A stretch of DNA of 64,000 bases from an uncultured Clostridia bacterium (GCA_944366945.1 CALVWJ010000005.1:1-64000); one strand, 5' to 3'. Numbered from the stretch's first letter, positions 37,514-46,941 are shown. The notes: a model not told the origin generated them from the sequence alone. Numbers and translations are program-made.

Positions 37514-39962
37514 AGCGCTGCTTGAAATTTCTTTTTATGCAACGCTTATAGCAGGCGCAGTGCTGCTGTTCTGCTCGCTGATGCGCAAACATATTTCTCC
37601 AAAGCTGCAATACCTTGCCTGGACGCTTGTGCTCATACGGCTCTGCCTTCCCATAACGTTGGAAACCGGGGTGCATTTTGAGGCCCTGTTCCCGGAACAT
37701 GAAACAACGGCAGCGTTGCCCGCCGCATCTGCTGCCCCTTTGCGCTCCGCATCTACATCTTCGCCGGGCCAGCAGAACGTCTTTGGCGGATATGCCGATA
37801 TGCAGGGAGATCAAACCGCACCACCACAAAGGGAAGCACTGCCTGTGTTGCAACAAGCGGAAACGGAGCAAGCAGCCGCAACGCCGGAGCGCAATCCTTA
37901 TCTCGTTCTATTTTGGGCCTGGCTGAGCGGTGCCGCTGCGCTTGCAGGCTGGATGGTTTTGGTAAAGCTGCGCCATCTTAAGCGTATGCGGGCGCTTCGG
38001 CAGGCCACGCCGCCTGCGCTGCAGACGCTCTATGCTCAGTGTTGCGCCATGTGCAACATTGCGCGGCCAGCCCCGCTCTGGGTTGTGCGCGCAACGATGT
38101 CACCCGGCATCGCGCTTTTCGGGCACCCGGTGGTGCTGTTCCCCGAGGCGCTGCTGCAGGATCTGCCCGGCGCACGCTATGCGCTGCTGCATGAGTTGAC
38201 GCACCTTAAGCGCAGGGATCCCTGGATCTGCCTTCTAACGAACTTAGTACGCATTCTGTACTGGTTCAACCCCGCCGTTTGGTTTTCCTTTGCCGCGCTC
38301 TCTGCTTCCATGGAAGCAGCCTGTGACGCAGATGTGCTTGCGGCGCTTGTTCCCGGGGAAAAGCAGGGGTATCTTTCCGCCGTGCTTCGCTTGTTTTCGC
38401 TCGAGCGCCTACCCCAGCTCGGTATGGCGCAATTCCATACGCGGCGCGTTGCGCTACGCCGCCTGCAGGATGCCTTCCTGCCCCGCCGCACGGGGAAAGG
38501 CGCGCGTGCGGCTGCAGTCTTCCTGGCGCTCATGCTCTTTATGTGCTGTTTTACGACCGCCTGCCAGCCCACGCCGGAAGAACCCATCGTAATCGCCAAA
38601 GACGGCGATACGCTCGATGAGCTCGTGCGCGCCACCTCCGCACCGCAGCCTTCTATCCTACCGCAGGGATCCCCCTCCGCCGTGCTGCGCGCGCGCATTG
38701 AAGCGCCGGAACGCTGGGTGCTCGCTCCCACGCAAATTACAAACGGAAAGCTTACCGTTGCCGCCGATGCACAAATCCTTCTGCCGGAAGTTGGGCAGAT
38801 GCCTATCGCAGCTGCCCAACAGCGCCAGCTCACACAGGATGATATCGACCGTGTAATGCAGGTGCTCTTTGGGGATGGGCTCACTTGGTACGATGCTAGC
38901 ATGCGGACAAAGGAAGAATTCGAGTTAATGCTGTTGCAGGAAAAGCAGTACCTTGCGGAGCTGGATCCCAGCGATCCCGACTATGACCTTATGAAGAGCA
39001 AGTCCGAATCAAGCATTGCAGTGTTGGAAAAAATGTATGCCGAAGCCCCTTTTGCGTCCGACCTCGCGGTTATGGACACAACCCTCCGCAGCATGGAAAT
39101 GGGCTCCTTAAAATACAACGGCGTAGACATCAAAACGCGGATCGGGGAGGATACCTTTTACTTCACCGCAAGCGACATGGTAAACGGCTATTTAAACATC
39201 AAAGTCGGAATTGGGGAGAATTACGCCTCCAGCTATTCCGGCGCCCAAACAGATGCGCCGTTTGGGGTTTCCATGCGCGCCGAAGAAGCCGCTGCCCAAG
39301 CGTCTGCGATCGTTTCCCAGCTCACGGATGAGCTTACGCTCTGCTTTACCGCCCCCGCCGTAACCTTTTCGGAAAACACGGCGCGCTCCTGGGGCTGGGG
39401 CTGTGTTTTCATGCGAAACATCAACGGCGCGCAGACGCTCTATACCTGCGAGGATGTGGGCAGCAACATGGAATCAGAGCTTGCCGCCCCCGTGCGCTAT
39501 GAAAAGATCATCCTCGTGCTGGATGACACGGGTTTGCTCAGCTTTGAATGGACGAGCCCCATGACCGTTACCGCCGTTGAAAATCCCGATGCAGCGCTTC
39601 TCCCGTTTTCCGAAATCGCTGCGCGCGCGATGGAGCAGGTGCCCCTTTCCTACGCTTATCTGCAAGAGCAGGATATCGGCGCACAGATCACGTTCTACCG
39701 TGCAGAGCTCGGGCTTATGCGCATCGCACGCCAGGATGCGGGAAGCTACTACTTCCTGCCCGTGTGGCATTTATACAGCGAAGTCACGCACAGCGATGCA
39801 TATTATGCGCAATATGGCAAGCCCGAAGATGCCGAACGCGTTTTGGTGGGCGAGGACGGCAGTTACCTCGGCGGCATGTACGATGGGTATATTCAGAATT
39901 ACGGTTCGATCACCCTCAACGCACTCGACGGCAGCATAATCGATAAGCATATTGGCTATTAG
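37497..39962 (+). CDS. BlaR1-like M56 metalloprotease with large C-terminal domain
   Basis: An 821-residue membrane sensor. The N-terminal M56 domain has helices near residues 5-25, 35-55 and 145-165. The zinc motif is HELTH (232-236, then LKRRDPW), with a helix near 345-360 ending in ACQPTPEEP. The extracellular half (about 360-821) lacks the penicillin-binding motifs of BlaR1 and resembles domains of DUF6034 type, a tentative match. The ATG overlaps the repressor gene. By analogy, ligand binding outside would trigger the protease and inactivate the repressor. Ligand unknown. Confidence 0.82.
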   Translation: MKMILEALLEISFYATLIAGAVLLFCSLMRKHISPKLQYLAWTLVLIRLCLPITLETGVHFEALFPEHETTAALPAASAAPLRSASTSSPGQQNVFGGYADMQGDQTAPPQREALPVLQQAETEQAAATPERNPYLVLFWAWLSGAAALAGWMVLVKLRHLKRMRALRQATPPALQTLYAQCCAMCNIARPAPLWVVRATMSPGIALFGHPVVLFPEALLQDLPGARYALLHELTHLKRRDPWICLLTNLVRILYWFNPAVWFSFAALSASMEAACDADVLAALVPGEKQGYLSAVLRLFSLERLPQLGMAQFHTRRVALRRLQDAFLPRRTGKGARAAAVFLALMLFMCCFTTACQPTPEEPIVIAKDGDTLDELVRATSAPQPSILPQGSPSAVLRARIEAPERWVLAPTQITNGKLTVAADAQILLPEVGQMPIAAAQQRQLTQDDIDRVMQVLFGDGLTWYDASMRTKEEFELMLLQEKQYLAELDPSDPDYDLMKSKSESSIAVLEKMYAEAPFASDLAVMDTTLRSMEMGSLKYNGVDIKTRIGEDTFYFTASDMVNGYLNIKVGIGENYASSYSGAQTDAPFGVSMRAEEAAAQASAIVSQLTDELTLCFTAPAVTFSENTARSWGWGCVFMRNINGAQTLYTCEDVGSNMESELAAPVRYEKIILVLDDTGLLSFEWTSPMTVTAVENPDAALLPFSEIAARAMEQVPLSYAYLQEQDIGAQITFYRAELGLMRIARQDAGSYYFLPVWHLYSEVTHSDAYYAQYGKPEDAERVLVGEDGSYLGGMYDGYIQNYGSITLNALDGSIIDKHIGY

Positions 39963-40305
39963 GGAACTACAGGAGATCTGCACATTTTGCGTTTCCCCTT
40001 CCTAGGATCTGCGTTCGCCAACCCATTTAGCGGGAACGCCAGCCCAGGGGCGGACGAATATGCATGCGCTGCGAAAACGCCCCCGCATTCCATCTGCCAT
40101 CGGATGGATTCGCGGCCGCACCATCCCGGCTGCTTGCGCGCCTCCAGCGGCAAAGAACGCCCTGCGCAAGCGCTGCGCTAGGTTCCCCCTGCAAATGCTC
40201 AACGCCATGCGCTACATTCTGAAACGTTAACGGGGTTGGGCAAAACATATCACTGGCAGCCCCACTTGCTTCCGCAAGATGAAAAGCAATCGAATTTACA
40301 ATTTC
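39963..40305. other. Gene-free stretch before the membrane-transport operon
   Basis: About 340 bases with no supportable gene. Short minus-strand frames (40002-40341) lack ribosome sites and recognisable products. No terminator hairpin with a U-run was seen after the M56 gene. Confidence 0.4.
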
Positions 40306-40334
40306 TTTACACTTTGATGTGGACTTATTATCAT
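40306..40334 (+). promoter_or_regulatory. Promoter of the ABC/CARDB operon
   Basis: TTTACA at 40306-40311 and TATCAT at 40329-40334 with 17 bases between. The start near 40341 leaves a 36-base leader with AAGGAG. Confidence 0.75.
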
Positions 40335-40376
40335 CCTTCATGCGAAACTTAGCATATTAGAGCAAGGAGATTTTTC

Positions 40377-41147
40377 ATGCGCACGATCCGTTCGAACATC
40401 CATCAAGCCTTAACAGGGCGTGGCTTTCCGGTAGCCATGCTGGGTGCGGCACTCGTTTTGCTGCTTTCGAGCATCGAGCGGATCATAGCCGGATTCCGCG
40501 CCCCGGATCTTCTTAGCTTCGGGTATCACAACGATCTAATTGAGCAGGCGCTCGCAGGGGAAGCCATGACGCTTGCCCTCCCCATCCTTGCCGCGCTGCC
40601 CTATACCGCTTCGCTTGTTGAGGATATAAAAAGCGGGTTCTATAAGGCCTATCTTCCGCGCACAACGATCGTAGACTATTTGGCCGGAAAGGTTCTGGCT
40701 TGCGCGCTCGCGGGTGGCCTTGCGCTGCTTGCGGGTGTAGCGCTTGCCTGGGGTGTTTGCGCACTCATGTTTTTGCCCAAAGAGCTGCCGCCGGCCAGCG
40801 TGGATGCGCTTGGAAACAGCCTGCGCTATGTCTCCCCCATCTGGGGTAAGCTTTTGCTCGCATTTGCTTCCGGCGGCTTCTGGGCCGTGCTGGGCATGCT
40901 CTTCGCCACGCTCACCATGAGCCGCTATATGGCATATGCATCGCCGTTTGTGATTTATTATGTGCTCATTATCCTCTATGAGCGGTATTTTGATTTCCTG
41001 TATATTTTCTATCCCAAGGAGTGGCTCAACCCTTCTCCGCTTTGGGAATACGGCAATGCGGGCGTGCTTCTCGTTGTGGGGGAGCTTACGCTCATCGCGG
41101 GCGTGCTGGCCGCTCGCGCAGGGAGGAGGCACATTGCGGATGGGTAA
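40377..41147 (+). CDS. ABC-2-like membrane subunit (first of two)
   Basis: A 256-residue integral membrane protein with about six helices, for example near residues 17-32, 62-82, 105-130, 155-180, 188-205 and 230-248. The pattern SLVEDIKSGFYKAYLPRTTIVDYLAGK between helices is like ABC-2 permeases of the YhgE/YfiM/NatB style. AAGGAGA precedes the ATG. It overlaps the next membrane gene by 8 bases, and an ATPase follows, so the two probably make a heterodimeric channel. The substrate cannot be seen. Confidence 0.7.
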   Translation: MRTIRSNIHQALTGRGFPVAMLGAALVLLLSSIERIIAGFRAPDLLSFGYHNDLIEQALAGEAMTLALPILAALPYTASLVEDIKSGFYKAYLPRTTIVDYLAGKVLACALAGGLALLAGVALAWGVCALMFLPKELPPASVDALGNSLRYVSPIWGKLLLAFASGGFWAVLGMLFATLTMSRYMAYASPFVIYYVLIILYERYFDFLYIFYPKEWLNPSPLWEYGNAGVLLVVGELTLIAGVLAARAGRRHIADG

Positions 41148-42057
41148 ATTTTGGGCCAGTGCGCGGCAGGTGGGTGCCGTTGCACAATACAATTTCCGCT
41201 GCTGGCACAAGAACCCACGCATTTTTCTTACGTTTGCGCTCGCGTTCGTGCTCTGTTTTCTGCTTTCGGATAAGGCGGTGCGCTTCGCGGAGGAATATGA
41301 AACCACCATGCAGCTCATGGAAGCCTTCATTTGGACGTTCGGGGACAGCAATTCGATTCTGCTTTCCTCGCTCCTGCTCCTGCTGCTGTTTGCGGACATG
41401 CCGTTTATCACACCCGGCACGCCATTTTACCTAATGCGGATCAACCGTAAAACCTGGGTCGCAGGCCAGGCGCTCTATATCGTTGCGGCAACGTTCCTTT
41501 ACCTGCTGTTCATCCTTGCTGCAACGAGCCTCGTTTGCATGCGCCAGAGCTTTATCGGCAACATGTGGTCTGAAACCGCAGCCATTTTAGGCTATTCCGG
41601 CGCCGGGCAAGCGGTCGCCCTGCCGGCGCTCGTAAAAACGCTTGAGATGAGCCGCCCTTATACATGCATGGCAGCGATCTTTGTTTTAATGCTGCTCTAT
41701 ACGCTGCTTATGGCATTTATCATGCTGCTGTTCAACCTCTGGAAAGGGCAGCTCGCCGGCATTGTAAGCGTATTTTCTTTCTCCTTGTTCGGCTTCCTGC
41801 TCAACCCACAAACGATCAAGGCGCTCTTTCAACTGCCAGATGAGCTGATGTACCGCGCCAACGTGGCCGTAGGCTGGCTTTCGCCGCTTAACCATGCCAC
41901 CTACCATATGCATAATTTCGGCTACGATCTGCTTCCGCGATTGTGGCAGACGCACCTTATCTTTGGCGTGCTGATCGCGCTTTGCTTCCTGCTGGCGCTG
42001 CGCGCAGTTCGGATGTATAACTTCAATTTCACCGGCACGGAAGCGGGCGGCGCTTAA
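41140..42057 (+). CDS. ABC-2-like membrane subunit (second of two)
   Basis: A 305-residue membrane protein with about seven helices. It has a basic cytosolic N-terminus (ARQVGAVAQYNFRCWHKNPR), a first helix near 31-43, and a conserved-looking segment PFYLMRINRKTWVAGQALYI near 105. GGAGGAGG lies shortly before the ATG. It overlaps the preceding subunit gene and lies 41 bases before the ATPase gene. Same orientation and codon style as its neighbours. The family is uncertain beyond ABC-2-type permease. Confidence 0.7.
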   Translation: MGKFWASARQVGAVAQYNFRCWHKNPRIFLTFALAFVLCFLLSDKAVRFAEEYETTMQLMEAFIWTFGDSNSILLSSLLLLLLFADMPFITPGTPFYLMRINRKTWVAGQALYIVAATFLYLLFILAATSLVCMRQSFIGNMWSETAAILGYSGAGQAVALPALVKTLEMSRPYTCMAAIFVLMLLYTLLMAFIMLLFNLWKGQLAGIVSVFSFSLFGFLLNPQTIKALFQLPDELMYRANVAVGWLSPLNHATYHMHNFGYDLLPRLWQTHLIFGVLIALCFLLALRAVRMYNFNFTGTEAGGA

Positions 42058-42098
42058 AGCAAGCCGCGCGCACGGCCGCTGCAACAGGATGGATTGGG

Positions 42099-42752
42099 AT
42101 GGAAAAGAGCAAAAGCATCATCTCCGTACAGGGCGTATCAAAGGATTTCGGGCACGAACGCGTGCTGCACAATATAACACGCGATTTTGCGCGCGGCAAA
42201 ATCCACGGTATCGTGGGGAATAACGGAAGCGGCAAAACCGTGCTGATGAAGTGCATCTGCGGGTTCCTTATCCCAACGGAAGGGAAGATCTTCGTGCACG
42301 GGAAGCAGGTGGGCCGGGAGGTAGACTTTCCGCCGGGGCTCGGGGTCATCATTGAAACGCCCGGCTTTTTGCCGAATGTTTCCGGAATAAGGAACCTCGA
42401 AATCCTCGCTTCGCTGCAAAAGAAAGTGGGGCTTAGGGAAATCGCCGCCGCTATCCGGCGCGTTGGGCTGGACCCGGAGCTCAAAAAGCCCGTTGGAAAA
42501 TATTCGCTCGGCATGCGGCAGCGCCTGGGCATCGCGCAGGCCATCATGGAGGATCCCGAGCTTCTTATCCTGGATGAACCGCTCAACGGGCTTGACAAGC
42601 ACGGCGTAAAGGAGATGCGCGATTTAATCCTCGGCTTAAAAGAGGATGGGAAGACCATCCTGCTCGCAAGCCACAACCAAGGAGACATCGATGCGCTCTG
42701 CGACACAGTCTGCGAGATGGACGCAGGCAGAATGACCATACTACGGGAATAA
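42099..42752 (+). CDS. ABC transporter ATPase
   Basis: A 217-residue nucleotide-binding protein. Walker A is GNNGSGKT (40-47). The Q-loop region is IIETPGFLPNVSG. The signature is the unusual YSLGMRQRLGIAQAI, Walker B is LLILDEPLNGLD and the switch is ASHN. LGMRQR in place of SGGQQQR is typical of drug/lantibiotic-export ABC-2 systems. It would power the two membrane subunits encoded just upstream. The following surface-protein gene starts 15 bases after its stop, so all four are one operon. Confidence 0.92.
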   Translation: MEKSKSIISVQGVSKDFGHERVLHNITRDFARGKIHGIVGNNGSGKTVLMKCICGFLIPTEGKIFVHGKQVGREVDFPPGLGVIIETPGFLPNVSGIRNLEILASLQKKVGLREIAAAIRRVGLDPELKKPVGKYSLGMRQRLGIAQAIMEDPELLILDEPLNGLDKHGVKEMRDLILGLKEDGKTILLASHNQGDIDALCDTVCEMDAGRMTILRE

Positions 42753-42766
42753 TGCTGGAGGGAATC

Positions 42767-44539
42767 ATGAGAAAGATCGTCGCCATGCTGCTTCTGCCGC
42801 TCGCGTTCCTGCTGCTTTGCGCCACGGATGTACGCGCGGAAGGGAACGCACTCTATATTGACACTACCTATGACTGCGATGGCAGGGGCGGAACCTACGA
42901 AGGGGGATATGTGCCCGCTGTGGAGAGTGGGCAGGCCCGGTTCGTGCTGCCCCTTCGGGCGCAGGATTCTGCCATTACCTCCATTACCGTTACGCCGGAA
43001 ATCAGCACGGAAGCTTCCTCCCCTTTTGCCTATGGGAATTATCAATTCACCGTGTATGCTTCCGCGCCCGGGCCAGAGGATCCAAACCGCGACCACCTGT
43101 TCGTAATCTCCCTCAACCTGCCTCTGAAGGCAGAGAGGATCAACGGGACCTATCCAGTTACGTTCCAGGTGCGCTACACGGATTCCACCGGAGCGCAGCA
43201 ATCCCAGGCATTCCCGGTCTATGTTACCATTTCCGACGGCACAGATCCCAACGCGCCGCAGCCGAGCGAGGCTCCCGCAGGCCTGCTCTCCATCGATGGG
43301 GCGCACCTCTATGCCGGCATGGATAAGCCCTATGCCGACGGTTACATGCCGCGCGTGGAAAACGGCTCGGCGTTCATCGTGCTTCCGCTTGTGGGCGTCA
43401 CCTATGATGGGCGCGTTACCGTTACCGTGGATCTTGGCGCCACTGCGGACAGCCCCTTCCTTTATGGAAATTACAGCCAGACTGCCACGCCGCAGGGCTG
43501 GGGCAGCCTTTACCTGTTTTCCTTTGAGATCCCCCTCGCGCACGACCGCTACAACGGCTCCTATCCCGTTACGCTGCGCGCTGAATACCTAAACGCACGC
43601 GGCGCACAAACCCAGCAATCCTTCACCGTCTATGTCACGATCACCGATGGCAAAACACCGCCCGACCCCAACGCTGTGGAAAAGGTGGAAGCGGAAAAAC
43701 CGGAACTGTTCATTTCCCAATGCGCAATTGCACCCGAAACCGTAGGCGGGAACGAAACGTTCACCGTGGATGTAACGATTGAGAATATCGGCAATATCCG
43801 CGCGCGAAGCGTGAAGCTTTCCTGGGCAAGCAGCGAACCCGGCATTTTGCCTGTGGAAACGGCCAACGCGCAGCTGCTTGAAAACATCGCCGCCGGCGAA
43901 AGCGCGCATGCATCCTTTGCGATGAAAACCACAAAGGATGTGTTGGCCGGCAGCCAGCCCTTCACGGTCACGCTGGACTACGTGGACCTTTATGGGGGGA
44001 CCTATTCCACCGCGCGCGAGTTCCTCGTGCACATAACGCAGCCCGTTGAGCTCTCCTATGACGCCATCTCCGTGCCCAAGGAAATTACCGCAGGGGAAAC
44101 GCTCTCACTGCCTGCCAACGTGTTCAACATTGGGAAAGCGCCGCTGCGCAACGTTTCAGTCTCCGTATCGGGCGCAGGCCTTTTCCCCACCTCCACGGTA
44201 TTTCTGGGAGACATCGCGCCCGGCGAAGCAGGTTATGGGCAGATGGAAGTTTTTATCGGCATGCTCTCCATGACGGAAGGTTACACCGAAAGCTACGGCC
44301 AGACCCACGGCCTTTATACGATTACCTACTACGACGATGCCGACACAGAGTATACTGCGGAAACCACGTTCACGCTGGAGATCAAGCAACCTGTCATCGA
44401 AACTGACACCCAGCCGGAGGAAAACCAGAGCCCTGTTATACAGTGGTGGGCCGCCGTGCTCGTGGGCCTTGCTGTCATCGCCATCCTCGTAAGTGTTATC
44501 GTCGTATCGCGGTTCATTCGCGCGATGAAGATGCAATAA
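42767..44539 (+). CDS. Secreted, membrane-anchored protein with CARDB-like domains
   Basis: A 590-residue protein with a signal peptide (residues 1-24, ending VRA). Two homologous beta modules follow at about 26-160 and 172-300, each ending YPVTLRAEY/YPVTFQVRY and VYVTI(S/T)DG. Two CARDB/COG1361-like modules follow (FTVDVTIENIGNIRARSVKL; LSLPANVFNIGKAPLRNVSV). A C-terminal helix near 560-582 with a short basic tail anchors it. GGAGGGA precedes the ATG at 42767; the ATG overlapping the ATPase stop has none. It may be the extracellular partner or cargo platform of the ABC unit. Confidence 0.75.
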   Translation: MRKIVAMLLLPLAFLLLCATDVRAEGNALYIDTTYDCDGRGGTYEGGYVPAVESGQARFVLPLRAQDSAITSITVTPEISTEASSPFAYGNYQFTVYASAPGPEDPNRDHLFVISLNLPLKAERINGTYPVTFQVRYTDSTGAQQSQAFPVYVTISDGTDPNAPQPSEAPAGLLSIDGAHLYAGMDKPYADGYMPRVENGSAFIVLPLVGVTYDGRVTVTVDLGATADSPFLYGNYSQTATPQGWGSLYLFSFEIPLAHDRYNGSYPVTLRAEYLNARGAQTQQSFTVYVTITDGKTPPDPNAVEKVEAEKPELFISQCAIAPETVGGNETFTVDVTIENIGNIRARSVKLSWASSEPGILPVETANAQLLENIAAGESAHASFAMKTTKDVLAGSQPFTVTLDYVDLYGGTYSTAREFLVHITQPVELSYDAISVPKEITAGETLSLPANVFNIGKAPLRNVSVSVSGAGLFPTSTVFLGDIAPGEAGYGQMEVFIGMLSMTEGYTESYGQTHGLYTITYYDDADTEYTAETTFTLEIKQPVIETDTQPEENQSPVIQWWAAVLVGLAVIAILVSVIVVSRFIRAMKMQ

Positions 44540-44729
44540 CAGCAAGGCATCGCCCACGCTCCGCCGCTTTTATTCCAACGTGCTGCCAGCCTTCGGCTGG
44601 AACCAGCGAGAGTAAAAAAGATGCTGTGACTTTGAAAGGGCAGGCTGCAGCAGAAGGGCAAAAGAGAAGGTGACAATCCGGTGATTTTCCTGCTTATGCC
44701 AATGCAGCCGCCCCAATATGTTCCTTTAA

Positions 44730-44756
44730 GGCAATGGTTTCTTGTGTCGCCGTTTT
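44730..44756 (+). repeat. Short interspersed repeat, copy C
   Basis: GGCAATGGTTTCTTGTG followed by TCGCCGTTTT. It is nearly identical to copy B at 10204-10230, and both lie in gene-free DNA. Confidence 0.55.
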
Positions 44757-44932
44757 AATTCCCCCGCGGCATTTTTCTGCCAGCCGCGCTTTACATAGGG
44801 CTCAACCCGCGCCGTTTATACGCCGGGCGCGTACGTCTTTAACGCGATGCCACAAAAGCGCTTTCGCCCGCCTATATGCGGTATCCAGCGCAGCGACACA
44901 CGCAACAAGAATTTCCTCCCCCAAATTTGAGC

Positions 44933-44968
44933 AAAGGCCCGTCCGCATAGCGTCATGCGGGCCTTTTG
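44933..44968 (+). terminator. Intrinsic terminator in a gene-free stretch
   Basis: AAAGGCCC...CGCAT pairs with ATGCGGGCCTTT (a small bulge on the left arm), then TTTTGCGTTTT. It lies about 400 bases beyond the CARDB-like gene, so it may end that operon or an unannotated RNA. Confidence 0.55.
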
Positions 44969-45586
44969 CGTTTTGGGTTCGCCACAGATTCAGAGAAATT
45001 CCAAGGGTTGGATGCGTCCCATGTTCGCGTGCCGAGGCTCTGTTCCACCTTGGTTGAAGGACTATGTATTGCGCCTTGCAAGCCCATGCACGTGGCAGGC
45101 ATCGTTTAACTGCTCGAACGCGTACCTCTCTGGCTTAGGGATTACAGTTTCATTCATGAGGTTTGCGTAAAAGGCTAGAAGTTAATCGGTTGCCTGTGAA
45201 AGCCCTAAAAAGGTATGATACCGGCAAGCATCTCAAACGGTACCGGAGCCTCTCTGTCACTTGTATCGCTTGCTCCACACTCCGTAAATGGGCGTTTTAA
45301 ACACGGAGGTAAGTATTCTGCCATACTGGGCTGCTGTTTATTTCTTGCTGCGCTTGACGTCTAACACCAAAGCTTTTTACGCGCCCCGCTTAGCTAGGGC
45401 GTTGCTGCGTTCAAGCAAATTAAAGCAAAAAACCGGCGTCTTTTACGCGCTTGTTGCGCTAAAGGCTCCGGCTCTTATAGGCGTTTTAAAAAGCTATTTT
45501 ACAGCGAAACACTTTCCCCGTATAGTCTGTGGCGTTGGCTGCGGCAAACCGTTTGCATGGCCCGCAGCAATCAAAAACATCCGGTT

Positions 45587-46246
45587 TCAGCAGGCTGCGG
45601 CCGGCTTTTCATATTCCAGCACGAGCACGCGGTCGCTGCCGAGGCTGTCCGGCGTGAGCGTGGCTTCGCTCTGGCGCATGCGGTGGATCGCGCAGCCCTT
45701 AAGCAGGTTAAGGAACGATGCAAGCTCGCCCAGTTCGAAGCTGAGCTGCTCGGTTTTATAATGCATGGGCACAAACACCTTCGGGTTTACCAGCTGCGCA
45801 AGCTGCAGCGCTTCCTTTGCATCGATGGTAAACACGCCGCCAATTGGCGCAAGCAGCACATCCACCTGCCCGACTGCAGCAAGGGTAGCCGCATCTGGAA
45901 GATGCCCAAGATCGCCCGCATGCAGCAGGCGCAAGCCGTCCATCTCTACAAGGAACATGATGTTGCGCCCGCGCTTTGCGCCGCACTCCTTGTCATGCCA
46001 AGTGGGGATGCCCGTAACGCGCACGCCCTTAACCTCGTGCAAGCCAGGTTCAGTGATGCGCACTGGGTTTCCCAGCGCAGCCTCAAAATAGTTGTGATCA
46101 TAGTGGCCGTGGCTCGCAGTTACGGCATCCACCGCAACGGGCCCGACCGTATAGCCCGTGCTCGGCGCACAGGGGTCCATCAAAATCCGCACGCCAGCTT
46201 CGCTGGTCAAAAGGAAACAAGAATGGCCTAACCATTTCAAAATCAT
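45587..46246 (-). CDS. MBL-fold metal-dependent hydrolase
   Basis: A 219-residue single-domain metallo-beta-lactamase-fold protein of the UlaG/UPF0173-like group. The metal motif HGHYDH lies at residues 46-51, with further ligands in AGDLGHLPD and MHYKTEQ. The opening WLGHSCFLL is typical. It would bind two metals and cleave a phosphoester, lactone or similar bond; the substrate is unknown. The start at 46246 follows GAGGAT; a longer frame from 46285 overlaps the upstream gene. It is downstream of, and probably cotranscribed with, the DALR-like gene. Confidence 0.85.
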   Translation of the reverse strand: MILKWLGHSCFLLTSEAGVRILMDPCAPSTGYTVGPVAVDAVTASHGHYDHNYFEAALGNPVRITEPGLHEVKGVRVTGIPTWHDKECGAKRGRNIMFLVEMDGLRLLHAGDLGHLPDAATLAAVGQVDVLLAPIGGVFTIDAKEALQLAQLVNPKVFVPMHYKTEQLSFELGELASFLNLLKGCAIHRMRQSEATLTPDSLGSDRVLVLEYEKPAAAC

Positions 46247-46281
46247 ATTTTTATCCTCAACTTTCTTAATAAAATCCCATT

Positions 46282-46911
46282 TCAAATGCCGGGTAAGGCA
46301 AGCGCAAGAAGGCGCGCAGCGCAGCGGCCCAGAGCCCCGCAGCGAGAGAACAGTTCTGCCCGTTCCCGCGGCGGCAGTTCACGGCCCAGCGCCGCTAGCG
46401 CATGCGCTGCGCGCAGAGCCCGCGCCTGACACTGCGCAAAGCCAAGGCCTGCCTCCGCTATGCCAAAACATAACCACAGCGCATGGCGCACTGCCGGATC
46501 ATCGGGGCAATCCGCGCCCGCCTTGCGCGCAAGCATCCGCATGCGCGCGATCATGTAGGGCAGAAACGGGGCCGTATCCTCCGGCAGGGCAGGGAGCGCC
46601 CCGCTTTCCTCCACGGCGCGCATAAGCGCTGCATATGCTGCGTTCGTCAGCGCAAAGCAAATATGCCCTCCCTGCAATGCAATGTTTGAGAACGCCGGGG
46701 CATTGCAAAGCGCAGCAGGTGCCTCTGCCTCCGCCGCACACACGGCGGCAAAGCATGCTTCCGGCGAAAGGAGCAGGCGCCTGGGTAACGCGCTCGAAAG
46801 CTCATAGCCCGCCATACACGCGCGCACATCCTCTGCATGCGCCTCTGCAATTCCGGCGTGGCGCAACAGGTTTGCTGCCGATTCTCGCGCCGCAGCATAC
46901 GCATCAAACAT
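46282..46911 (-). CDS. Ala-rich protein resembling a DALR anticodon-binding domain
   Basis: A 209-residue soluble helical protein. The segment FLPYMIARMRMLARKAG near residues 118-134 is strongly reminiscent of the edge of arginyl-tRNA synthetase (QYAHARICSILRKAG-like), and the following helices fit the DALR fold. It lacks the synthetase catalytic HIGH and KMSKS motifs, so it is not an aminoacylating enzyme. It could be a stand-alone tRNA-binding paralogue. Unknown function is the cautious call. Only a weak GAAGGCGG lies before the ATG. An MBL-fold gene follows 35 bases downstream. Confidence 0.5.
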   Translation of the reverse strand: MFDAYAAARESAANLLRHAGIAEAHAEDVRACMAGYELSSALPRRLLLSPEACFAAVCAAEAEAPAALCNAPAFSNIALQGGHICFALTNAAYAALMRAVEESGALPALPEDTAPFLPYMIARMRMLARKAGADCPDDPAVRHALWLCFGIAEAGLGFAQCQARALRAAHALAALGRELPPRERAELFSRCGALGRCAARLLALALPGI

Positions 46912-46941
46912 GCTTGCACCGCCTTCTCAAATATTAACAAT

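Larger units (their letters stand above)
44540..45586. other. Gene-free stretch of about 1 kb
   Basis: No gene is supported between the CARDB-like gene and the MBL-fold gene. A 157-residue open frame at 45288-45761 runs into the MBL gene antisense and lacks a ribosome site. The stretch holds copy C of the short interspersed repeat (44730-44756) and a good plus-strand terminator at 44933-44968. Confidence 0.45.

Noticed and set aside
37109..39962. Beta-lactam resistance regulators (BlaI/BlaR1)
   Set aside because: The sensor lacks penicillin-binding motifs and there is no beta-lactamase or mecA-like gene in the window. Kept as a BlaI/M56 pair only.
45288..45761. 157-residue plus-strand open frame
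   Set aside because: No ribosome site, low-complexity Leu/Ala/Lys text, and its end runs antisense into the MBL-fold gene.
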